Shown here: piece after piece, positions 15,536-25,218 of the stretch
Position numbering within the stretch: the stretch's first letter is position 1
Layout of the letters: each line of letters begins with the position of its first letter
DNA from: Verrucomicrobiaceae bacterium
GTDB taxonomy: Bacteria; Verrucomicrobiota; Verrucomicrobiia; Verrucomicrobiales; Verrucomicrobiaceae
Direction of reading: 5' to 3'
NCBI GenBank assembly: GCA_015075365.1
Contig: JABTUN010000001.1
Location: 1,426,001-1,490,000, forward strand
Length of the DNA: 64,000 nt
Notes under the pieces: generated by a model
The model's database searches: none
Seen by the model: the letters and a program-made list of their open reading frames with translations, nothing else
Told to the model about the DNA's origin: nothing
Translations under genes and position numbers: made by a program

Positions 15536-16156
15536 ATGCAGCCGATTGTCGTCACCCACCCGCTCGCGCAGTGCCATCTCACCGCCATGCGGGATGCGTC
15601 CACACCGCCGCACCGCTTCCGCCGGCAGCTCAACCTGCTGGGCCGGCTGCTGTTCCTGGAGGCCACACGCGAGCTGCCCGTGGCGGCCATCCGCGTGCAA
15701 ACACCGCTGCAGGAGACGTCCGGCGCCCAACTGGCGCGGCCCATGGTCTTTGTGCCCATTTTGCGCGCGGGGCTGGGCCTGCTGGACGGCATCCTGCCGC
15801 TGGTGCCGGACGCCACGGTGGCGCATGTCGGCATCAAGCGGAACGAGGAGACTGCGTTGCCCCAGTCCTATTATGCGAACCTCCCGCCAGTGATCGCCGA
15901 GGCGGACGTGTTCCTGCTCGATCCCATGCTGGCCACCGGCGGCAGCGCGGTGGAGGCCGTGCGCCAGGTGAAGGCCGCCGGGGCCACGCGCATCACGATG
16001 ATCTGCGTCGTGAGCTGCCCGCAGGGCATCGCCGCGCTCAGCCGCGCGCATCCGGACGTGCGGATCGTCACCGCCGCCATCGACGAGGGCCTCAATGACA
16101 AAAGCTACATCGTGCCCGGCCTCGGTGACGCGGGGGACCGCTACTTCGGCACATAA
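15536..16156 (+). CDS. upp: Uracil phosphoribosyltransferase
   Basis: 206 residues, near the normal 208. It converts uracil and PRPP to UMP in pyrimidine salvage. The family signatures are complete: the N-terminal HPLAQCHLTAMRD, VPILRAGLGLLDGILPLVP, the PRPP loop LLDPMLATGGSAVEA and the C-terminal uracil-binding GLGDAGDRYFGT. The ATG at 15536 gives the family's usual N-terminus; the GTG at 15527 is also possible. It is followed at 31 bp by a phosphoesterase gene that may share its transcript. The de novo gene pyrE lies 10 kb downstream. Confidence 0.95.
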   Translation: MQPIVVTHPLAQCHLTAMRDASTPPHRFRRQLNLLGRLLFLEATRELPVAAIRVQTPLQETSGAQLARPMVFVPILRAGLGLLDGILPLVPDATVAHVGIKRNEETALPQSYYANLPPVIAEADVFLLDPMLATGGSAVEAVRQVKAAGATRITMICVVSCPQGIAALSRAHPDVRIVTAAIDEGLNDKSYIVPGLGDAGDRYFGT

Positions 16157-16187
16157 ACCGGCCCTCTCAGCGCGTTCTACTTTCTCC

Positions 16188-17111
16188 ATGCCCATCACCC
16201 TTCCCCTCCCCAACCGCCGCGACTGGCTGAAGCAGGCCGTGGCCGCCAGCGCAGGCGCCTTTGCCGCCCGGCTGCCCGCCGCCGACGCCCCGGAACAGCT
16301 CTGGGTGCTTTTCTCCGACACGCACATCGACCAGGATGACAAAGCCGTCGCGCGCGAGGTCTGCATGGCGGAAAACCTCACCCGCTGCGTGAACCAGGTG
16401 CTCAAGATCGGCCAGAAGCCCTTCGGCGTGATCGTGAACGGCGACTGCGCGCTGCTGGATGGCAAGCAGGAGGACTACGCCACCTTTGTGCGCCTGCTGG
16501 AGCCGCTCACGGGGAACTCCGTGCAGGTCCACTGCACGCTGGGGAACCACGATCACCGCACGAATTTCATCAATGCCGTCCTCCCTCCCGGCCCGCCGAA
16601 TGCCGAGCGCCAGGTGCCGGTGGCGGACAAGCACGTCGCCGTCGTCTCCAGCGCCCTGGTGAACTGGGTGCTGCTCGACTCCCTGCACTCGGTCAACATC
16701 ACCCCCGGCCTGCTGGGGGATCTCCAGCTCGGCTGGATCGACCGCACTCTGCGCAACCTGCCGAAAAAGCCCACCTTCGTAGTCGCGCACCACAATCCCA
16801 TGCTCGCCAGCATGGATGAGAAGAAAAAGGGCGGCTGCCTGCAGGATAGTGACGCGCTCTTCAAGCTGCTGGCCGCCCATGACAAGGTGAAGGGCTACAT
16901 CCACGGCCACATCCACAACTGGGGCCGCTCGAAGCACGAGGCCACCGGGCTGCCCATCCTCAGCCTGCCGCCGGTGGCCTACACGTTTGGCAAGGACCGG
17001 CCCGCCGGATGGGTGCTGGCGCGCGCCACCGCGGAGCGGGTCGAGTTCGAGCTGCGCAGCCTGAACCCCGCCCACGACGAGCACGGCAAGAAACACATCA
17101 TCGAGGTCTGA
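16188..17111 (+). CDS. Exported metallophosphoesterase with Tat signal
   Basis: 307 residues. The N-terminus contains a twin-arginine motif (NRRDWLK) and an alanine-rich hydrophobic stretch, so export by Tat is likely. Calcineurin-type metal motifs are present in order: FSDTHIDQD (D-x-H), NGDCAL (GD), GNHDHR (GNHD), VAHHNP and the C-terminal GHIHNWGR (GHxH). The protein should bind two metals and hydrolyse a phosphoester in the periplasm. The substrate is unknown. It sits 13 bp before a PLP-enzyme gene on the same strand. The start at 16188 is chosen because it places the Tat motif at residues 9-12. Confidence 0.88.
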   Translation: MPITLPLPNRRDWLKQAVAASAGAFAARLPAADAPEQLWVLFSDTHIDQDDKAVAREVCMAENLTRCVNQVLKIGQKPFGVIVNGDCALLDGKQEDYATFVRLLEPLTGNSVQVHCTLGNHDHRTNFINAVLPPGPPNAERQVPVADKHVAVVSSALVNWVLLDSLHSVNITPGLLGDLQLGWIDRTLRNLPKKPTFVVAHHNPMLASMDEKKKGGCLQDSDALFKLLAAHDKVKGYIHGHIHNWGRSKHEATGLPILSLPPVAYTFGKDRPAGWVLARATAERVEFELRSLNPAHDEHGKKHIIEV

Positions 17112-17124
17112 TTCCCCTTCCCAC

Positions 17125-18234
17125 ATGCATCCCGCCTGGTTCCACATCCAAAACGAAGCCGACATCCCCTCCCCGGCCCTCCTTTTTTACCGCAACCGCA
17201 TCGAGCACAATCTCAAGCTCATGATCCAGATCGCCGGCGACCCGAACCGCCTGCGGCCGCATGTCAAAACGCACAAGTGCGCCGAGATCATCGCCTGGCA
17301 GGTCGCCCTCGGCATCACACGCTTCAAGGCCTCCACCATCGCGGAGGCGGAGATGTGCGCCGCCGCCGGCGCCGCGGACGTGCTGCTCGCCATGCCCTGC
17401 GTGGGGCCCAATGCGCACCGGCTGGCCGAGCTGGCGCGGAAATTCCCGCAGACCTCCTTTTCCAGCATCGCCGATGCGGAGGACACCATCCGCTTCCTCG
17501 CCTCCGCCGCGCAGCAGCACGGCGTCACGCTCGGCATTTACATCGAAATCGACTGCGGCATGGCGCGCACCGGCATCGTGCCGGGTGATGAGGCCGCCTA
17601 CCTCGTCCACGTGATGAAGGACACGCCGAAGATCCAGTTTCGCGGCATCCACGCCTACGACGGCCACATTCACGACGAGAGCCTGGACGTGCGCCAGGAG
17701 CGCTGTGATGCCGCGTTCACCGCCGTGCATCAGTTCCGCTGCCGACTCCAGGGGGAGGGCGTCATCGTGAAGGAGCTCGTCGCCGGCGGATCGCCCACCT
17801 TCGGCATTCATGCGAGGCATCCGGACCGCACGCTCAGCCCCGGCACCACGGTGCTGTGGGACTTCGGCTACGGGGACAAGCATCCCGACCTGCCCTTCCT
17901 GCCCGCCGCCGCCCTCCTCGCCCGTGTCATCAGCAAGCCCGGCCACAACCGCATCACGCTCGATCTCGGCCACAAATCCGTGGCTCCGGAGAATCCGCAC
18001 CCACGCGTGCGCTTCGAGGAGCTGCCCGACGCCACGCCCGTCATGCAGAGCGAGGAACATCTCGTGCTCGAAACCGAGCGCGCCCACGAGTTTCTCATCG
18101 GCCAGGCCCTGCACGGCATCCCGCGCCATGTGTGCCCCACCGTCTCCATGCACGGCGAGGCACACCTCATCGAAAACGGCCGCTTCACCACCCGCTGGCC
18201 CGTCACCGCGCGCAACCGCCGCATCTCCGTGTAA
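17125..18234 (+). CDS. PLP-dependent D-threonine-aldolase-like enzyme
   Basis: 369 residues with the alanine-racemase-type N-terminal barrel used by D-threonine aldolases and D-serine dehydratases. The PLP lysine lies in the motif PHVKTHK (residues 45-51). Barrel strands are visible as FKASTIAEAEMCAAAGA, YIEIDCGMARTGI, IHAYDGHIHD and the phosphate-binding VAGGSPTF. The C-terminal domain includes CPTVSMHGEAHLI, close to the metal-binding end of this family. It probably cleaves or dehydrates a D-beta-hydroxy amino acid. The actual substrate cannot be read from sequence. It follows the phosphoesterase by 13 bp and precedes the PVC heme protein gene by 57 bp. Confidence 0.85.
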   Translation: MHPAWFHIQNEADIPSPALLFYRNRIEHNLKLMIQIAGDPNRLRPHVKTHKCAEIIAWQVALGITRFKASTIAEAEMCAAAGAADVLLAMPCVGPNAHRLAELARKFPQTSFSSIADAEDTIRFLASAAQQHGVTLGIYIEIDCGMARTGIVPGDEAAYLVHVMKDTPKIQFRGIHAYDGHIHDESLDVRQERCDAAFTAVHQFRCRLQGEGVIVKELVAGGSPTFGIHARHPDRTLSPGTTVLWDFGYGDKHPDLPFLPAAALLARVISKPGHNRITLDLGHKSVAPENPHPRVRFEELPDATPVMQSEEHLVLETERAHEFLIGQALHGIPRHVCPTVSMHGEAHLIENGRFTTRWPVTARNRRISV

Positions 18235-18291
18235 TCACGGCTTTCTTCCGGACCACGAAGAGTCGCCTCATCTTCCCGCGTTTGGAAAGGC

Positions 18292-21024
18292 ATGACGCGA
18301 CTCCTTTCCTTTTGCTTCCTCGCCGCCTCCTTCTGCGCCGCCCAGATGGCCAACCGCCCTCCGGCGCCGCTGTGGCTTTCCTCGCCGCAGGCGGCCACGG
18401 TCTCCAAAAGCGTGCGGCATGAGGGGAAACTGCTCAAGGCCGTGCTCCTCACCGCCAGTGACGCAGCCGTGGAGGTCCTCATCGACGGAAAAGCCGTCGC
18501 CACGGCGCCCAAGGCCGATGCAGCGGCAGGAACGGACCTCACGCGCCATCTCACTGATGGCCGCGGCCATGAGATCGGCCTGCGCGCGCCTGCAAACGCC
18601 AAAGTGGCCGCGCTGCTCGAGCTCAACGGCGATCTCGCCGCCGTGCGCTGGATCATCACCGATGCGTCATGGCAAAACGCCCGTGTCCTCGGCCCCACGG
18701 ACGCCGACCCGACCACGAATCCCTTCGATTTGAAGAAAGCCTTCGACGCCTACAACTCCTGGCAGCTCGCCAAACCTGGTGCGCAGAACCAGGCCACCGA
18801 CCCGGCCACGCTCGCACTGCCGCCCGGCTTCAAGGCGGAGCTGATCCGCTCCGCACAACCTGGCGAGGATTCGTGGGTCTCCATGGCCTTCGACCCGCAG
18901 GGCCGAATCACGCTGGGAAAAGAAAAAAAGGGCCTGCTGCGCCTCACGATCAGCGGCAGCGGCGATCAGAAGGTCGAAACGATCGATGACGAGCTGCTGG
19001 AGTGCCGCGGATTGCTCTACGCGCACGGCTCGCTCTTCGCGAATGCCAACAACACCAAGGCGCTCTTCCGCCTGACGGACAAAGACGGCGACGGCGTCTT
19101 CGAGGAGCGCAAGGAGCTCATGTGCACCGGCGGCGGAGTCGGTCATGGCCGCAATCACATCAAACTCGGCCCGGATGGCGACATCTACGTCGCGCATGGC
19201 AACAACGTGCTGCTGCCGGAAAACATCGCGCCGGATTCACCGCTGAAAAACTACGCCAACGACCAGCTCATCCCGAATCCGTGGGACGGCAGCATGTTCG
19301 ACGGCAACGTCGAGCTTCCCGCCGGCCACATCCTGCGTGTGAAGCCGGATGGCTCCAAGATCACCCTCCTCGCCGGCGGCCTGCGCAACCCGCTCGACAT
19401 CGCCTTCAACTCACGCGGTGATCTCTTCACCTTCGACGCCGACATGGAGCGCGATGTCGGCACGCCGTGGTACATGCCCACGCGGGTGCTGCATGTCGTC
19501 CCTGGCGCCGATTTCGGCTGGCGGCGCGGCACCGGGCGCTTCCCCGCCTGGTATGCAGACACACTGCCGAGCGTGATCGACATCGGCCTGTCCTCGCCCA
19601 CCGGCATCTATTTTGGCTACGGCGCGGCGTTTCCGAAGAAGTATCAGGAGGCGCTCTACATCATGGATTGGAGCTACGGACGCATCATCGCCGTGCATTT
19701 GAAGAAAGCTGGAGCGAGTTATACCGCGACGCAGGAAGACTTCGTCACCGGCCGGCCGCTGAACGTCACCGACGGCTGCATCGGGCCCGATGGCGCGATG
19801 TGGTTCATCACCGGCGGGCGCGGCACGCAGAGCGGTTTGTACCGGGTGACGGCCACATCATCCGCAGAGCCGGACGGATCGGATGAGTCCGGCGGCTCCG
19901 ATGAACGCTTCGTGGCGCATCAGCAGCGCATGGCGCTCGAAGGCCGCCCTGTGACCGAATGGCGTGCCGCAGCGCTGAACAACGGCCGCATGCATGAAAT
20001 GCTCGCGCTGGCCCGTGTCGGCGAAAAAGCGGACTTGGAGCCGATTCTGGCTGCCGTGATGAAATCCACGCCCAAACCGACCTTGGAGGCTCTGCGCGTC
20101 ATCTCCGTCGCCATTTCACGGCTTGGAGAACCCGCTCAAAAGGACAAGCTGCACGCCTGGGCGGCCTATCCGGCAGGGGAAACGTTCCTGAACCGCGAAC
20201 TCTGCCGCCTGCTCGTCTATTTGAAGTCACCGACCGTGATCGAAAAATCAATGCCACTGCTGAAGGCGGCCACGAGTTCGGAAGACCTCCTGTTTTACCC
20301 CTTCATGCTGCGCTACTTGAAGGACGGCTGGACGCTGGATCAGCGGCGTGTGGTTTTCGAGGCGCTGAACAAGGCGGAGAAGATGAACGGCGCCTCCACC
20401 TTCTTCAAAGCCATCAGCGACACACGCAGCGAACTGGCGGCGGCGTTGAAGCCGGACGAGGCCGCCCGGCTCGCTGCGATCATCCATCCACCCAGGCCCG
20501 CCGCGCTCTCCCCGCACGCGCTGCCAGGCCATACCTTCAAAAACTGGACCCTCGCCGACCTGGAGCCGCAGCTCGCAAAGATGGACGCAACGACACGCAA
20601 CCGCGACAGCGCCAGGGATGCGCTCATCCGCACGCAGTGCGTGTTTTGTCATCGCGTGAGCAACGATCCCTCGCTGCCCGCCGGCGTCTTCGGCCCTGAT
20701 CTCGTGCAGGTCTCCGCCCGCTTCGGCCGCAAGGACCTGCTCGATCACATTTTGAACCCCTCGAAGTTCATTGATGAAAAATTCCGCCTCGTGACGGTCA
20801 AAACGAGCGATGGCAAGACGATCAGCGGCAGTCTGGAGAGCGAGGACGATGAACGAGTCGTGCTGAAGCCCAACCCGCTCGCCCCGGAGACCACCGAGAT
20901 CGGCAAGTCGATGATCAAGGAGCGCACCATCTCCGAAATCTCGCCCATGCCCGCCGGTTTGCTGAACTCCCTCAAAGCGGAGCAGATCCTCGACCTGCTG
21001 GCCTGGTTTGAGACGATGAAGTGA
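18292..21024 (+). CDS. PVC-type heme-binding CxxCH protein with beta-propeller
   Basis: 910 residues with a signal peptide (about 1-17). After an N-terminal beta domain, residues ~170-540 form a soluble-dehydrogenase-like propeller (FDADMERDVGTPWYMPTRVL; PGADFGWRRGTG; WSYGRIIAVHL). A helical HEAT-like section follows. The C-terminus holds one c-type heme site, CVFCH from residue 783, and the conserved FGPDLVQVSARFGRKDLLDHI plus NPSKFIDEKF. This architecture is characteristic of planctomycetes and verrucomicrobia and is thought to be a periplasmic redox enzyme acting on sugars or similar compounds; the substrate is unknown. It is one of the few genes here with a purine-rich stretch before the start (GGAAAGG). 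The stop abuts the convergent CehA-like gene. Confidence 0.9.
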   Translation: MTRLLSFCFLAASFCAAQMANRPPAPLWLSSPQAATVSKSVRHEGKLLKAVLLTASDAAVEVLIDGKAVATAPKADAAAGTDLTRHLTDGRGHEIGLRAPANAKVAALLELNGDLAAVRWIITDASWQNARVLGPTDADPTTNPFDLKKAFDAYNSWQLAKPGAQNQATDPATLALPPGFKAELIRSAQPGEDSWVSMAFDPQGRITLGKEKKGLLRLTISGSGDQKVETIDDELLECRGLLYAHGSLFANANNTKALFRLTDKDGDGVFEERKELMCTGGGVGHGRNHIKLGPDGDIYVAHGNNVLLPENIAPDSPLKNYANDQLIPNPWDGSMFDGNVELPAGHILRVKPDGSKITLLAGGLRNPLDIAFNSRGDLFTFDADMERDVGTPWYMPTRVLHVVPGADFGWRRGTGRFPAWYADTLPSVIDIGLSSPTGIYFGYGAAFPKKYQEALYIMDWSYGRIIAVHLKKAGASYTATQEDFVTGRPLNVTDGCIGPDGAMWFITGGRGTQSGLYRVTATSSAEPDGSDESGGSDERFVAHQQRMALEGRPVTEWRAAALNNGRMHEMLALARVGEKADLEPILAAVMKSTPKPTLEALRVISVAISRLGEPAQKDKLHAWAAYPAGETFLNRELCRLLVYLKSPTVIEKSMPLLKAATSSEDLLFYPFMLRYLKDGWTLDQRRVVFEALNKAEKMNGASTFFKAISDTRSELAAALKPDEAARLAAIIHPPRPAALSPHALPGHTFKNWTLADLEPQLAKMDATTRNRDSARDALIRTQCVFCHRVSNDPSLPAGVFGPDLVQVSARFGRKDLLDHILNPSKFIDEKFRLVTVKTSDGKTISGSLESEDDERVVLKPNPLAPETTEIGKSMIKERTISEISPMPAGLLNSLKAEQILDLLAWFETMK

Positions 21025-23337
21025 TCACTCCTCCAGCCGCTCGCGATACACCTTCCGCGCATGCTCGTAGGCCGCCACGGCCTCCGCGTGCTCCTTCGGG
21101 GCGATGAGCGACTCTTTTTGCGACCAGCATTGATCGACGCTCTTGAGGCACCACTCGAGGCTGCGCTTCTCGCGGATCGGTTTGTCGTCCACGATGACGA
21201 AGATCGGGTTCGTGTGCGAGCTCGCGCGGATGCGCAGGGCGATCCATGCGCTTTTTTCGATCGGCAGGTCGAACGTGAGATCACGCATCGTGCCGTCCGC
21301 GGCGATGATCTGCTTCTGCACGGCAAAACCATTCACCAGCAGTTCAACCGGCACGTTTCGTGAAGTGCCGATGCGGGCGCGTTCGAGATCCCAGAAGGGT
21401 TTTTGGCCTGCGGGCGCGTTTTGGATGTCCGGACGCGGTTGTTCATCGAGCAGTGCGGCCGCTTTGACGGTCACTTTCACGCTCGCGGGCTTCGCGAGGC
21501 GTAGTTCGCTGTTTTTGGTGCCGAGTTCGAGGTCGTTCGCCTTGAAGTCGATGAGGTGGCTCTTGCCGTCGCTTACGTAGGCGCGACCGGCGCGGATGCC
21601 TTCGCACCACGCGTCGTAGCTGAGGCGCTCGTCGAGCTTCACGTAGGCGCGGCCGAGGCCCACGCGCTCGCCGTAGATGCAGGGAAAGTCCGTCTCGCCG
21701 CTGATGCGCGTGCGGAAGCCGGCATTCAGCGTGTGATACCAGATGTTCAGCTCCCAGGTGTGCGGCGTATCGACCATCGACATGAAATCGACCGCAGGCA
21801 CCGGCTTGCCATCGGGGCCTTCGACCATGTGCGTGACATCGACGATGTATTCGCACGCACCGATGCCGTTGAAGGGCGGCACGATGAAGTTCGGCAGCTC
21901 GTCGGTGGCGCTGGGAAGACCGAGTTTGTATTGCTGGCCGCGCGCCGGGTCGTTTTCCGCGAGCGGTTGCAGCCCCCAGCCGCTGTGCGCGGGGCCGGTA
22001 AGCGCGCCCTGCTTCTTCGCCCACTTCAGCGTGTTCAGACAAAGCGTGGGCCAGTGATCCGTCGAGTCGCCGCCGGGATACATCTGCTCCTTCAGCTTCA
22101 GCAGGCACAAATGCCCGCTCTTGTGCGATCCGAAGCCGCTGACCTCCACATCGTAGCGCAGCAGAAAGGGGAAACGCGATTCCTTGTCCTCCGTGCCGGT
22201 GAAGAACTGCTTCTGATAATCGAAGCAAGGCCCCCAGGTGAGGTTCGCGCCAATTTTCAAATCCTCACCCATGCAATGCCGCGCCATGTCCGGCGCATGC
22301 ACGCCCTGCGTCGGCACGGAGTAGTGCGCGCAGCCCGCCGCATGGATGTGATGATCCCCGCTCCACCAGCCGAGCTTCGACGGATCAATCCAGCGCTTCA
22401 CCTGAAAGCTCCACGAGGTGTTTTGGCCTGAAATCGCGACTTTTCGCGTTTCAGGCACCGATTCAGGCCCACGACGAAAAACCACGTCATACTCGCCATC
22501 CGGCAATTTGAGCGATTCGCCGTCACCACGGTAGATTTGCGGATGGAAGAAGAAATCCGGCGCATGGCGCTTGATCTGGCTCGGATACACGCGCCCGGCC
22601 TTGTCCTTGATGAGCAGCTCCGCGATGCACGGCTGGCCATTTTCATCCGTGATCGCCAGTTTCACCTCACGCGCCGCCTGGCAGTCGAAAAGCACGCTCG
22701 TTTCATTGCGGAAACCGAGATCCTGCGTGCCCTGGCCCGTGTCGAAGCTGAACGTGGCATCGCGCTTGCCTGCGTCGCGGCTGTAAAGCTGCACGATGCG
22801 GTATTCGAGCCCCAGACCGCTCAAGGTCGGCTGCATGGGCGGCGCTTCGAACATCTGCAAATCGAGCCAGCGCGTCGAGATCGCTGGTTCGCCGGGATCA
22901 CGCGGCTTCGCATGCGGTGCGACGGGTGGCGAGCCCTTCACATACATCTCCTTCGCCTGCGGACTGCTCACCGCGAGCCGCGCCGTCACGCCCGCCTCAT
23001 TTTCGACCCGCACGAGATACTGCCGCCAGCCCGCCTCATCGAGAACAGCCTTCGCCGCGCCACGCTCCACCTTCACCCGCTGCTCCGGCGTGATCGTGAC
23101 GTGAAACAACGCATGCGCATCGAGCACCGATTTGACCTTTTCGACGGCTGCGGCGTCGTTTTGAGTGATGGCGGCCTTCAGCGTGGCGATTTCATCATCG
23201 CTGAACGGCGTCCCGAGAAAGCTCGTCGCCTCAATGATGCGCTGCACGGCCGCGAGGAACGGCTGGGGCTCGACCCCGGCTCCCCAGGTCAAATTCGTCA
23301 TGCCAAGCACCGCCAGGAGAAAGGATCGCGTTTTCAT
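21025..23337 (-). CDS. Exported CehA/McbA-family metallohydrolase (PHP-like)
   Basis: 770 residues from the ATG at 23337, which starts a signal peptide (ending about TWGAG). The N-terminal third is all-beta. The central part has the family metal site WWSGDHHIHAAG, then HAPDMARHCMGEDLKIGANL, GPAHSGWGLQPLA and later TDFPCIYGERVGLGR with GIRAGRAYVSDGKSHL. These are the landmarks of the PHP-like fold named after carbaryl hydrolase CehA. PVC genomes carry many exported members whose substrates are unknown; carbaryl hydrolysis should not be assumed. It converges with the PVC heme protein gene with no gap between stop codons. Confidence 0.8.
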   Translation of the reverse strand: MKTRSFLLAVLGMTNLTWGAGVEPQPFLAAVQRIIEATSFLGTPFSDDEIATLKAAITQNDAAAVEKVKSVLDAHALFHVTITPEQRVKVERGAAKAVLDEAGWRQYLVRVENEAGVTARLAVSSPQAKEMYVKGSPPVAPHAKPRDPGEPAISTRWLDLQMFEAPPMQPTLSGLGLEYRIVQLYSRDAGKRDATFSFDTGQGTQDLGFRNETSVLFDCQAAREVKLAITDENGQPCIAELLIKDKAGRVYPSQIKRHAPDFFFHPQIYRGDGESLKLPDGEYDVVFRRGPESVPETRKVAISGQNTSWSFQVKRWIDPSKLGWWSGDHHIHAAGCAHYSVPTQGVHAPDMARHCMGEDLKIGANLTWGPCFDYQKQFFTGTEDKESRFPFLLRYDVEVSGFGSHKSGHLCLLKLKEQMYPGGDSTDHWPTLCLNTLKWAKKQGALTGPAHSGWGLQPLAENDPARGQQYKLGLPSATDELPNFIVPPFNGIGACEYIVDVTHMVEGPDGKPVPAVDFMSMVDTPHTWELNIWYHTLNAGFRTRISGETDFPCIYGERVGLGRAYVKLDERLSYDAWCEGIRAGRAYVSDGKSHLIDFKANDLELGTKNSELRLAKPASVKVTVKAAALLDEQPRPDIQNAPAGQKPFWDLERARIGTSRNVPVELLVNGFAVQKQIIAADGTMRDLTFDLPIEKSAWIALRIRASSHTNPIFVIVDDKPIREKRSLEWCLKSVDQCWSQKESLIAPKEHAEAVAAYEHARKVYRERLEE

Positions 23338-23360
23338 GAACTCTCGAACGAAGAACAACA

Positions 23361-23400
23361 AGGGACGCTTGCGAAGATGGCTGAATTTGGCGGCGTCCCT
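23361..23400. repeat. Inverted repeat in a divergent promoter region
   Basis: AGGGACGC (23361-23368) and GCGTCCCT (23393-23400) are perfect reverse complements with a 24-bp spacer. The pair lies between the divergent CehA-like and LptF/LptG-like genes, 24 bp from the first start and 54 bp from the second. It could be an operator for a dimeric regulator or chance in GC-rich DNA. Confidence 0.35.
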
Positions 23401-23453
23401 CGTGACGCCTCGCCTTGACGCCCTCCCGGCCATGGCCGAAGTGGGCTGTTCAC

Positions 23454-25178
23454 ATGAAGTGGCTGCAACGGCTGGCGAACGCCTGGCAAAGACTGCTGGA
23501 CCTCCCGTTTCTCGGGAGAGGTTCCTTCGTGCTCGCGCTGGCGCTGCTGCTGCTGGCCATCACGCGGGACTGGCACAGCACGCACCCGGACGAGGAGGTG
23601 GGCGAGGCCATCGAGCTGGCGCAGCGCGCGAACATGGAGGTGCCCTATGCCATCCGGCGGCTGGCGCGCATCCTGCCCTACCTGAATCTGTGGGTCACAC
23701 TAGGCTCCGGGGTGCTTGTGCTCGTCGTCTGGCGGCGGTGGAACGAACCGCGCCGCCTCATGGTGCCCCTGATCATCGCCTCCGTGTCCTTTACGGCATG
23801 GGCGATCGCCGGCGAGCTGGTGGAATACATTGCCCAGGCGCAGATGACGGAGCTGGGCGAGCCGCCGGTGCTGGCGGCGTTTGTGGTCAAACAGGTGCTC
23901 ATCGCGCTGGCGATCCTTTCCGCGCCGGTGGCGCTGGGGTATTACCTGCGCTGCGGCATCCTGGAGCAGTACACGCTGCGCACTTTCGTCCAGCCGTTGG
24001 TCTTCTGCTTCATCTCCTTCTGCGCGCTGTGGATCATCGCGGACCTGCTGGACAACCTGAAGGACTTCCAGGAGGCGAAATCAAAGTTCCGCGACATCCT
24101 GGGCTTCTACGCCGCGCTGCTGCCCTACATCTACGTCACCGTCATTCCCGTGGCGCTGCTGCTGGCAACGCTTTACGCGCTGACGCGCATGTCCCGGGCC
24201 AACGAGCTCATCTCCATGCTCAGCACCGGCTGGAGCCTCGCCCGCGTGCTGCGTCCGATCTTCATCTGCTCCGCGTATGCCATCTTCCTCAGCGCCGTGG
24301 CGAATTACTACTGGGCGCCGCGCGCCGAGGGCAACCGCAAGGCCGTGGTGCGCGCGCTCACGGCCAACTCCGCCGACTCCATCATGGCGGACTCGATCAT
24401 GTTCCGCAACGAGCAGACCAAGCGCACCTGGTATGTGAGCACCTTCCCCTTCTCCCTGCGCGGCGGCCACCAGCGCATGCGCGGCGTACAGATGCGCGAG
24501 GACGGGCCGGACGGCAGACTTGCCCGCACCGTGCTGGCAGACTCCGCCACCTGGACACCGCGGACGGGCTGGCGATTCTACGACGGCACGGAGGTGATCT
24601 ACCAAGACGGCGCGCCGCAGGAGGCACCGCCGTTTTCGCCGAACAAGCAGGGGGATTTCGTGCTGGAGGCGCCGCAGATCGAGGAGACGCCTTGGAGCCT
24701 CGTCAGCTACGCGCTCAAGGCGGACTTCATGGGCGTGCCGGAGCTTCTGTCATACTTGAAGGCGCATCCGAAAGCCGCGGACGACAAGCTGGCGCCCTTC
24801 CGCACGCATCTGTGGCATCGTTTCGCGCTGCCGTGGCAGGCGCTGGCGGTGGTGATGTTTGCCGTGCCGTTGGGCGTGGCCTACTCGCGACGCGGTGCGG
24901 TGGGCGGCATCGCGGGCAGCATCTTTGTTTTCTTCGTGTTCATGTTCGTGAACAACCTCTTCCTCAATCTCGGCAAGGGCGGTCATTTGCCCGGCTGGCT
25001 CACCGTCTGGATGCCGCACCTGCTCTTCGGCACGCTGGGTGTCATCCTTTTCCACTATCGCTCGAACAACCGCGACCTGCCGAAGCTGGCGCTTTTCAAA
25101 AAGAAACGTCGCGCGCAGATCGCCCGCCCGCGCAACCGCAGCCAGGATGGCCCCGTGGCTGGTGCCGCGCCCACTTGA
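23454..25178 (+). CDS. LptF/LptG family permease with extra N-terminal membrane segments
   Basis: 574 residues, clearly longer than LptF or LptG (about 355-366). The C-terminal ~400 residues match the family: three helices beginning ILEQYTLRTFVQPLVFCF, then VIPVALLLATLYALTRMSRANELISM, a periplasmic beta-jellyroll (TWYVSTFPFS through EVIYQDGAPQ) and the final helices RFALPWQALAVVMFAVPLGV. These proteins pair with LptB2 to extract lipopolysaccharide from the inner membrane. The first ~170 residues add about four membrane helices (LALALLLLAITRDW, LWVTLGSGVLVLVVW, PLIIASVSFTAWAIAG, VLIALAILSAPVALGYYL). No second permease gene is adjacent. The start is the ATG at 23454. Confidence 0.85.
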   Translation: MKWLQRLANAWQRLLDLPFLGRGSFVLALALLLLAITRDWHSTHPDEEVGEAIELAQRANMEVPYAIRRLARILPYLNLWVTLGSGVLVLVVWRRWNEPRRLMVPLIIASVSFTAWAIAGELVEYIAQAQMTELGEPPVLAAFVVKQVLIALAILSAPVALGYYLRCGILEQYTLRTFVQPLVFCFISFCALWIIADLLDNLKDFQEAKSKFRDILGFYAALLPYIYVTVIPVALLLATLYALTRMSRANELISMLSTGWSLARVLRPIFICSAYAIFLSAVANYYWAPRAEGNRKAVVRALTANSADSIMADSIMFRNEQTKRTWYVSTFPFSLRGGHQRMRGVQMREDGPDGRLARTVLADSATWTPRTGWRFYDGTEVIYQDGAPQEAPPFSPNKQGDFVLEAPQIEETPWSLVSYALKADFMGVPELLSYLKAHPKAADDKLAPFRTHLWHRFALPWQALAVVMFAVPLGVAYSRRGAVGGIAGSIFVFFVFMFVNNLFLNLGKGGHLPGWLTVWMPHLLFGTLGVILFHYRSNNRDLPKLALFKKKRRAQIARPRNRSQDGPVAGAAPT

Positions 25179-25218
25179 TGCTTGAAACCCGAACCCCCGA
25201 CTTCATAGAGACCGCCTG

